A stretch of DNA of 10,773 nucleotides from Planctomycetales bacterium (lineage in GTDB: Bacteria; Planctomycetota; Planctomycetia; Isosphaerales; Isosphaeraceae). The notes beneath the pieces were generated by a model, which saw nothing but the letters and a program-made list of their open reading frames with translations, was not told the DNA's origin and ran no database searches. The stretch spans positions 1 to 10,773 of the forward strand of contig DAHZZC010000858.1 in the NCBI GenBank assembly GCA_027435495.1, in the 5' to 3' direction. The position numbers and the translations under genes are program-made. Below are positions 5,080 to 10,773 of this stretch, one piece after another; position 1 is the first letter of the stretch; each line of letters begins with the position of its first letter.

Positions 5080-6051
5080 GTGCGAATCAGAAAGGACTGG
5101 CTGGCCGCCGTGGTCTGCGGATCGTGCCTGGCGGGTGCCTGCGCCGGGGCGAGCGGGCAGACCTTCGAGCGGAACACGACGATCACGGGCCCGCGTGGCC
5201 GATCGATTGATCGTCAGGTCGAGATCCAGCGTCGGCCAGGATCGATCGATCGTCAGGTGACGATCCGCCGCCCGGGCGGAACAATCTCACGCGAGGTGCA
5301 GGTCCAGCGAACGCCGATGGGTCCGGGGCCCGGTGGATGGGGCCGTCCGGCCTGGGGAGGGCCGCGCGGAGTGGTGGTCGAACCGGTCGTCCCGGCGTTC
5401 GGATTCGGGCTGATGGCCGCTCCACTGCTGAACTTCTCGTTTGGAGGGGGTGGATTCGGGATGGGTGGCGGTGCGATCGGCGGGCCGGTCATGGGTGGAC
5501 CTGCGGTCGCGCCCGCGTCCCCTCCTCCTCCGCCCGACCAGGTCGCATTGGAGAGCCAGCGGCTCCAGAGTCTCTTCTCGGGGGCGCGGAAGGAAGCGGC
5601 CTATACGCTCGGGCGGCTCGGCGACCGGCGCGCGGTCCCCTCGCTGATCCACGTCCTGAAGTACGACAATTTCAAGGATGTTCGGGTCGCCGCGGCGATC
5701 GCGCTGGGGGAGATCGGCGGGTCGGATGCGGCCATCGCCCTGGAACGGTCCTCGATCTACGACCATCGCGAGGATGTCCGAAAAGCTTCGACCCGGGCGC
5801 TCGACCGGCTCAACACAAAGGCGCAGGCCAGGGCCGCTCAGATGCAGCAGCAGGCTGCGGCGATCTCGGCGAGGCCAAGTGCTCCCCCGCCGAGCCCGCA
5901 ACCGCCGCCCGCGAACTCCAGGGCGCCCTTCCCGGGTCCCGCACAGGACGCGACGGTCCCCGATCTCTCGCCTCCGATCCGAGAGCTCACACCCCCCCCG
6001 CCGCCGACCCCTGTCACATCCGGGGATACGGGCTCGAAGGCCGAATCCTGA
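5080..6051 (+). CDS. Secreted HEAT-repeat protein with 13-residue repeats
   Basis: A 323-residue protein probably exported. A signal peptide covers residues 1 to about 26 (basic MRIRK, then a hydrophobic Ala/Cys/Gly core, cleavage near ASG-Q); no proper lipobox is seen although C16 and C21 are present. Residues 42-77 are three copies of a 13-residue unit, (S/T)-I-x-R-(Q/E)-V-x-(I/V)-x-R, preceded by a weaker copy (about 28-41). Residues 81-152 are Gly/Pro rich, including a short hydrophobic patch. Residues about 155-245 are HEAT/PBS-lyase-type helical repeats (AAYTLGRLGDRRAVPSLIHVL, next VRVAAAIALGEIGG, then VRKASTRALDRL), a protein-interaction scaffold. The tail from about 265 is Pro-rich and disordered. 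Start GTG 5080 is set by AAGGAGG. It converges on the M16 peptidase gene with a 59-base gap and no clear terminator. No enzyme function is suggested. Confidence 0.85.
   Translation: MRIRKDWLAAVVCGSCLAGACAGASGQTFERNTTITGPRGRSIDRQVEIQRRPGSIDRQVTIRRPGGTISREVQVQRTPMGPGPGGWGRPAWGGPRGVVVEPVVPAFGFGLMAAPLLNFSFGGGGFGMGGGAIGGPVMGGPAVAPASPPPPPDQVALESQRLQSLFSGARKEAAYTLGRLGDRRAVPSLIHVLKYDNFKDVRVAAAIALGEIGGSDAAIALERSSIYDHREDVRKASTRALDRLNTKAQARAAQMQQQAAAISARPSAPPPSPQPPPANSRAPFPGPAQDATVPDLSPPIRELTPPPPPTPVTSGDTGSKAES
5203..5310 (+). repeat. 39-bp in-frame repeat encoding a 13-residue unit
   Basis: Units begin at 5203, 5242 and 5281, exactly 39 bp apart. The first two share TCGATNGATCGTCAGGT at the same offset (5203-5219 and 5242-5258); the third keeps the protein pattern but has diverged in DNA. 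The alternating polar/hydrophobic pattern suggests short beta strands. Confidence 0.75.
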
Positions 6052-6110
6052 AAGTCCGAAGTCTACGCAACTCCTCGCCGACGATTGGGCCGCGCACCGG
6101 TTGATCCGGC

Positions 6111-9026
6111 TTATCGCCGCTCGTCGAACGGTCGATCGAGCGGATGGCCGGCGGCGTTGAGGTGCTGGATCGACCGGGCCCACGGGAGCGTTTGGATCGG
6201 CCCCTCGATCCGGGCCCGGTCGCCGACGATCAAAACGACCATGTTGTCGGGCGTGATGTAACGGTGCGCCACCCGGTCCACGTCGGCCCGGGTGAGGGCC
6301 TCGATCCGGGGCTGGTATCGCTCGAACTCGTCGTCGGGCAGGTCATCGGCGACGAGGACGGCAAGCTGCCCCGCGACGCCGAACGTCGTCTCGAACCGGC
6401 TCGGAAAGCCCAGGAGCAGCCGCTCCTTCGCGAAGGCCAGTTCTTCCTCAGTGACGGGCCGGGGGCCGACGATCCCGGAAAGCTCGTGGAAGAACTCAAC
6501 GAGCGCTTCCTTCGTCACGCTGCTCTCGACCGGCCCTCCGGCGACGAACGGGCCGGGCTCTCGATAGAACCCAAATCCCGACTCGGCGCCGTAGCTATAC
6601 CCCTTCTCCTGGCGGAGCTTGAGGTTGATCCGGCTGGCGAACTGGCCGCCCAGGATCGCGTTCATCGCGAGGATCGCGTGGTAGTCGGGCGACTTCCGCG
6701 CGGCGGCGACCCGTCCGATCGCGATCACCGACTGCGGCGCGCCCGGCCGGTCGATCAGGAAGATCGGGCGTCCGTCCGGCGGCGAGGGCGGCTTCTCGCT
6801 CGTCGGCTCCGCCGGGATCGGACCGGGCCCCCAGCCGCGGAACCGGACGTCGAGCGCCCCGGCGATCGCGTCCGGCCGAACGTCGCCGACCACCACCACC
6901 GCCGCGTTCCCCGGGACCATGATCCGCCGACAAAACGCCGAGATATCATCCCGGGTGATCGACTTGACCGAGGCCGGCGTCCCAAGGATCGGCCGGCCGT
7001 ACGGATGCTGGGAGCCGTAGATCAGCCGAGGGAAAAGCAGGTGCGAGGTCTCCTCGGCGTCGTCCGCGATCGCGCTGAGTTGCGAGAGCCGCTCCAGGCG
7101 GAGCCGTTCCAGCTCTCGGGCCTCGAAGGCCGGGTTACGGACAACATCGGCGAACAGGTCGAGTCCCCGGTCGAGGTGCCGCGAGAGCGTCGTCAGGCCA
7201 ACCGTGGTCGACTCCAGCCCGCCATCGGAATCGATCGATGCGCCAATCTCGGCGAGGGCCCCGGCCAGTTGTATCGTCGAAAGCGTCGTCGTGCCGGAGG
7301 TCAACAGCTCCGCGGCGAGCGAGGCCAGGCCCTCCTTGCCCGCGGGGGTCAGCGTCTCGCCCGACTTCACGATCAGGTCGATGGTGACGATCGGCAATTC
7401 ATGCCGCTCAACGATCCTCAGCTCCAGCCCGTTCGAAAGCCTCCTGTGCTCGAAATGAGGGGGCCGAAACCGGGGTGTCGGTCCGAGTTCGGGCATCGGC
7501 GGGTGGACGGTGCCCTGGCCGATCGCGGGTGCGGGCGGGGCCTCGACCTTCCCTGCCGGCGAGGACGCCGGCGCCTCGACGGCGGCCGGCGCCGAGGCGC
7601 CAGGGATCATTTCCAGTTCGACCCGATTCGGCCCGAGGTACTTCCGGGCGACGCGTCGAACGTCTTCCGTCGTGACGGCAAAGACGCGATCGAGCTCGGC
7701 ACGATAGGCGGTTGGATCGCCTCGGGTCGCCTCATAGAGGTTAAAGACCTGCGCCCGTCGAAGGATGGACTGCAAGCCGAGGATCAGGTCGCTCTCGCGC
7801 TGGTTCTGGGCCTTGCGGACCTCAGCCTCGGTCGGGCCCTCTGTTTTGAGCCGGTCGATCTCGGCGTCGGCCAGCTTGACGAGCGGAGCGAGATCGCCGC
7901 CCGGATGCGCCAGCATCGTCACGTCGAACTCGCCGGAGAGAAGCCGGGTCGGGTGCGAGGCGGAGACCTCGGCGGCGAGACTTCGGTCGAACATCAGGGC
8001 GCGGAAGAGGCGGTTCTCCTTGTCGAGCCCACCGAGGACCGCCGCCAGGACGTCAAGCGCCGGCTCATCGGGATGCCCCTGCGGAACGGTCGGCCAGACG
8101 ATTTGCACGCGGGCCAGGCTCACCGCGTCGGTGAGCCGGAGCCGCTTCGGCTGGTCGAGCACGGGGACGCCACTCTTCGGGTCGGGCCGGTGCCGCTCCT
8201 TCTCGTGCGCATTCCGGGGGATCGCACCAAAGTATTGACCGATCCACGTTTCGACCTTCGCACGGTCGATGTCGCCTGCAACACAGAGAATCGCGTTGTC
8301 GGGCGTGTAATAGTCGCGGAAGAACGCGGCGACATCTTCGAGCGAGGCGGCCGAGAGGTCGGCCATCGAGCCGATCACGCTGTGTCGGTACGGATGATCG
8401 GGCGGATAAAGCGCCTCGCGAATCGCCTCGTCGGCCCGGCCGTACGGGACGTTGTCCACCCGCTCTCGGCGCTCGTTCTTGACGACGTCGCGCTCGCTGT
8501 CGAGCTTCTTGCGGGTCATTGCCGGAAGGAGGAAGCCGAGCCGGTCGGCCTCGAGCCAGAGGGCGCGCTCCAGCGCGTTGCTCGGAACTCGCTCGTAATA
8601 CTCGGTCCGATCCTCGTCGGTCGTCGCGTTGGTCTCAGCGCCGACCTGCTCCAGCGGGAGCGAGTAATCGGCGTCGTGATGCTCCGAGCCCAGGAACATC
8701 ATGTGCTCGAAAAGGTGGGCGAATCCGGTCTTCGCCGGCCGCTCGTCCTTCGAGCCGACCTTGTAATAAAGATCGACCGCCGCCACGGGGGTCGTGTGGT
8801 CCTCATGCAGCAGGACTGTCAGCCCGTTCGGCAGCCGGTATTGCCTGACCTTCAACTCGGGGAGCTGGGGCCGTCTCGCCTCCTCGGCCGAGCCAACCGT
8901 CGCGGCGAGGACCGCGAGAACCAGAGCCGGGGCGATGACTCGCCATCCTGGGCCCCCTCGCCCGCGCTCGCGAGGCGTTGCCCTCTCTCGCTCGATTCCA
9001 ACCAGCCGCGACGGGAATGGTCTCAT
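6111..9026 (-). CDS. Secreted two-domain M16 (pitrilysin/insulinase) zinc metallopeptidase
   Basis: A 971-residue peptidase expected outside the cytoplasmic membrane, cleaving peptides inside a closing clam-shell chamber. An export signal lies at 30-47 (hydrophobic core, cleavage near VGSA-EE) after an unusually long basic N-region of 29 residues. The N-terminal M16 half (about 58-470) has the inverted zinc motif H104-x-x-E107-H108 and the third ligand E185 (VVKNERR), 77 residues after H108 as in pitrilysin, so it should be active. An Ala/Pro-rich linker (about 475-520) joins a second M16 half (about 522-960). There the zinc motif is lost (LASLAAEL), but the R799/Y810-Y812 region (FASRINLKLRQEKGYSYG), typical of the non-catalytic half, is kept. 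ATG 9026 has GAAGGA 8 bases upstream. The gene is divergent from the membrane-linked ECF sigma factor. Single-chain fusion of both halves is common in bacteria. Substrate is unknown. Confidence 0.93.
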   Translation of the reverse strand: MRPFPSRLVGIERERATPRERGRGGPGWRVIAPALVLAVLAATVGSAEEARRPQLPELKVRQYRLPNGLTVLLHEDHTTPVAAVDLYYKVGSKDERPAKTGFAHLFEHMMFLGSEHHDADYSLPLEQVGAETNATTDEDRTEYYERVPSNALERALWLEADRLGFLLPAMTRKKLDSERDVVKNERRERVDNVPYGRADEAIREALYPPDHPYRHSVIGSMADLSAASLEDVAAFFRDYYTPDNAILCVAGDIDRAKVETWIGQYFGAIPRNAHEKERHRPDPKSGVPVLDQPKRLRLTDAVSLARVQIVWPTVPQGHPDEPALDVLAAVLGGLDKENRLFRALMFDRSLAAEVSASHPTRLLSGEFDVTMLAHPGGDLAPLVKLADAEIDRLKTEGPTEAEVRKAQNQRESDLILGLQSILRRAQVFNLYEATRGDPTAYRAELDRVFAVTTEDVRRVARKYLGPNRVELEMIPGASAPAAVEAPASSPAGKVEAPPAPAIGQGTVHPPMPELGPTPRFRPPHFEHRRLSNGLELRIVERHELPIVTIDLIVKSGETLTPAGKEGLASLAAELLTSGTTTLSTIQLAGALAEIGASIDSDGGLESTTVGLTTLSRHLDRGLDLFADVVRNPAFEARELERLRLERLSQLSAIADDAEETSHLLFPRLIYGSQHPYGRPILGTPASVKSITRDDISAFCRRIMVPGNAAVVVVGDVRPDAIAGALDVRFRGWGPGPIPAEPTSEKPPSPPDGRPIFLIDRPGAPQSVIAIGRVAAARKSPDYHAILAMNAILGGQFASRINLKLRQEKGYSYGAESGFGFYREPGPFVAGGPVESSVTKEALVEFFHELSGIVGPRPVTEEELAFAKERLLLGFPSRFETTFGVAGQLAVLVADDLPDDEFERYQPRIEALTRADVDRVAHRYITPDNMVVLIVGDRARIEGPIQTLPWARSIQHLNAAGHPLDRPFDERR

Positions 9027-9034
9027 GGGGAAGG

Positions 9035-9040
9035 TCCTTC
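9035..9040 (-). promoter_or_regulatory. Shine-Dalgarno site for the M16 peptidase
   Basis: On the minus strand GAAGGA lies 8 bases before ATG 9026. It supports this start even though it gives the signal peptide an unusually long basic leader. Confidence 0.6.
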
Positions 9041-9128
9041 AGATGCGTTCGCCGGAGCCTCCTGGCCGCGACGCTCTGTTCTAGCCGGGCGAGGTCCGAC
9101 GCGTCCAGACGGACGAACGGCTGAGGAT

Positions 9129-9153
9129 CTTCAAGAAATCGCGTATCCTGAAG
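9129..9153. promoter_or_regulatory. Imperfect inverted repeat between the divergent M16 and sigma-factor genes
   Basis: CTTCAAGA (9129-9136) and TCCTGAAG (9146-9153) match as inverted arms at 7 of 8 positions around a 9-base spacer. They lie in the 200-base region between the two divergent starts. A weak TATCCT (9144-9149) overlaps the right arm. This could be an operator or a promoter element, but no convincing -35/-10 pair is seen on either strand. Confidence 0.25.
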
Positions 9154-9226
9154 TCCAAGAGCGTGCAGTACCTGTCAGACACCCATCGTCGGCCGCGGTG
9201 GGCAAGCCACCTCGCGGAGACTCACC

Positions 9227-10773
9227 ATGCGGACGGGATTACAGGGACCGTCGAGCGGGGCCCTCGTCCGGGAGGTCGGGCGGCTGTTCGGAGACGGAAC
9301 CGTCTCGGGGCTCTCGGAGGGCGAACTCCTCGAACGCTTCGTCCGCGCCCGCGACGAGGCGGCCTTCGAGGCCATTGTCACCCGACACGGGCCAATGGTT
9401 CTTGGCGTCTGCCGACGCCTTCTCCGCGATCCCAACGACGTCGACGACGCATTCCAGGCGACGTTCCTCGTCCTGGTCCGAAAAGCCGAGACGCTCCGGA
9501 GTCGCGAGTTGCTCGGCAACTGGCTTTACGGCGTTGCCTTCCGGGTGGCGAACCGGGCGAGGGTCATCGCGGCGCGTCGGGCAGCCCGGACGCCCCTCGG
9601 CTCAGACGCCGTGCAAGAAGCCGCGGCCGAACCCCGACCCGAGCCCGAGCCGGTCCCCTGGCTGCATGAGGAGGTCCGCCGGCTGCCGGGGAAATATCGC
9701 GAGCTCGTGCTGCTCTGCTACTTCGAGGGCCTCTCGCACGAGGAGGCCGCCCATCGGCTCGGATGCCCGATCGGGACGGTCAAGGGCCGGCTCTCGCGGG
9801 CTCGCGAGATGCTCCGCAAACGGATCGCCCGCCGAGGCGTCTCGATCCCGGGCGGCGAGCTTTCCTTCGTCGGAGTCCGGATCGTCGCGCCGGAATCGTT
9901 GAAGGCGGCCACGCTGAACGGCGCGCGGGCGATCGTCGATGTGGCCGGTGCCTCCGCTGTTTCGCTTTCTGTCGCCAACCTCGTTGATGGAGCCGTTCGA
10001 GCCATGATCCTGAACACCACCCGGTCGATGTACATTGCCCTGATCGCTACCCTCGGCGTGACGACGGGCCTGGTCCTTGGAGCCGGTCAGGGTGGGACCA
10101 GGTCGGCCCAGCCCGGTACGCCGCCGCGGGAGGCAACGCAGACGAAGCCCGCTCCGTCCCTTCCCCAAACGACGGGGCCTGGATCAAAGAAGGCGAATCC
10201 GACGACGGCGGACGCTGGCGAGGTCTCGGCGGAGGCTCGGAAGGAATTCCGACGACTGCAACTCGCGCGAGATCCGTTTGGGAACCAGCGTCGGGTCGAG
10301 ATCGCCACGCTGGCCGCCGCGATCGCCACCGAGAACGACCCAGCGAACTCGGTCATCCTCGAGAAGCTCGACCGCCCGTTGACGATGACCTTTTCCCAGC
10401 CAACGCCCTTGAATAAGGTTCTCCTGTACATCCGATCGTCGCTGGCCCAGCCGGACGGAAAGCCCATCCCCGTGTATGTCGATCCTCTCGTCGCCGACGA
10501 CGGGAAGGACTCACCGCTCCAATGGCCGGTGACGATCGACCTCGAAGGCGTCCCGCTCAGGACTTCGCTTCGGCTGGTCCTCAAACAATGCGGGCTGGCG
10601 CATTGCGTTCGGGACGGCGTCCTGATCATCAGCTCGATTGACGGCGTCCGAGCCGAACTCGAGGAAGCCGCGGGCGAGATACAGGGCAAGCTCCCCGGCC
10701 AAACCCCAGCGGACCTCCTGAAGTCAATGGGGATCGGTGGATCGATGGGGATTGGCGGCGGTGGGATGATGTG
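9227..10773 (+). CDS. ECF-type sigma factor fused to a membrane helix and STN-like domain (3' end cut off)
   Basis: An uninterrupted frame runs from ATG 9227 past the window end: at least 515 residues, against roughly 170-200 for an ordinary ECF sigma factor. Region sigma-2 is at about 33-97 (ELLERFVRARDEAAFEAIV, then DVDDAFQATFLVLVRKA), binding RNA polymerase and the -10 element. Sigma-4 is at about 150-200 (LPGKYRELVLLCYFEGLS, then IGTVKGRLSRARE), the -35-binding helix-turn-helix. Residues 268-287 form one transmembrane helix preceded by R266, which favours a cytoplasmic N-terminus. A Pro/Thr-rich linker (about 290-335) leads to residues 338-475, whose pattern (VTIDLEGVPLRTSLRLVLKQ, then GVLIISS) resembles secretin/TonB N-terminal (STN) modules. 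A Met/Gly-rich segment follows at the cut. GGAG (9216-9219) lies 7 bases before ATG. No separate anti-sigma gene is visible. Sigma assignment is sure; the C-terminal domain call is moderate. Confidence 0.88.
   Translation, partial: MRTGLQGPSSGALVREVGRLFGDGTVSGLSEGELLERFVRARDEAAFEAIVTRHGPMVLGVCRRLLRDPNDVDDAFQATFLVLVRKAETLRSRELLGNWLYGVAFRVANRARVIAARRAARTPLGSDAVQEAAAEPRPEPEPVPWLHEEVRRLPGKYRELVLLCYFEGLSHEEAAHRLGCPIGTVKGRLSRAREMLRKRIARRGVSIPGGELSFVGVRIVAPESLKAATLNGARAIVDVAGASAVSLSVANLVDGAVRAMILNTTRSMYIALIATLGVTTGLVLGAGQGGTRSAQPGTPPREATQTKPAPSLPQTTGPGSKKANPTTADAGEVSAEARKEFRRLQLARDPFGNQRRVEIATLAAAIATENDPANSVILEKLDRPLTMTFSQPTPLNKVLLYIRSSLAQPDGKPIPVYVDPLVADDGKDSPLQWPVTIDLEGVPLRTSLRLVLKQCGLAHCVRDGVLIISSIDGVRAELEEAAGEIQGKLPGQTPADLLKSMGIGGSMGIGGGGMM

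Noticed and set aside
6052..6110. Terminator between the convergent HEAT-repeat and M16 genes
   Set aside because: Only a 4-bp CCGG/CCGG stem is present; too weak to call.
6144..9902. 1252-codon open frame on the + strand antisense to the M16 gene and running into the sigma-factor gene
   Set aside because: The opposite strand encodes a complete M16 peptidase with intact motifs, and from 9227 another frame encodes the sigma factor. The translation is low-complexity Arg/Gly/Asp-rich with no domain. Long antisense frames are expected from strong third-position GC bias.
1..10773. CRISPR array, tRNA/rRNA genes, insertion sequences, phage or toxin-antitoxin modules
   Set aside because: No regularly spaced repeats, cloverleaf sequences, transposase motifs or terminal inverted repeats were seen; the only tandem repeats lie inside coding regions.

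Overview
The window looks like chromosomal DNA from a high-GC planctomycete, most likely of the Isosphaeraceae type. That placement is an inference. It rests on an ECF sigma factor carrying a long C-terminal extension with a membrane segment, a secreted HEAT-repeat protein with Gly- and Pro-rich stretches, a two-domain M16 peptidase and several small zinc-knuckle proteins, all in strongly GC-biased codons. No rRNA, tRNA, CRISPR array, insertion sequence or phage gene was seen.

Left part (1-4344, all + strand) is an RNA-metabolism neighbourhood. It holds a single-RRM RNA-binding protein with a glycine-rich tail (91-471), a 59-residue putative zinc protein starting at GTG 558, a YhaM-family 3'-5' exoribonuclease (OB fold plus HD domain, 916-1905) and an RNase R (1996-4344). 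A good sigma-70-type promoter (TTGACC, 18-nt spacer, TACAAT) lies at 797-826. It probably drives the two exonucleases as one unit. Hairpins at 505-533 and 761-785 separate the first two genes from each other and from this unit.

Middle part (4345-6110): a small zinc-ribbon protein lies on the minus strand (4391-4705). It converges on RNase R, with its own promoter near 4813-4840. After a 374-base stretch without a convincing gene comes a secreted HEAT-repeat protein on the + strand (5080-6051). Near its N-terminus it carries a 13-residue repeat (39 bp in DNA).

Right part (6111-10773): a large secreted M16 zinc metallopeptidase on the minus strand (6111-9026) is divergent from an ECF-type sigma factor (9227 to the window end, cut off). 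The sigma factor is fused in one reading frame to a transmembrane helix and an STN-like extracytoplasmic domain. This looks like a membrane-anchored regulator in which sensor and sigma factor are one polypeptide, and it is the most interesting item in the window. The 200-base divergent region holds an imperfect inverted repeat.

The very long open frames antisense to RNase R and the M16 gene are judged to be codon-bias shadows.
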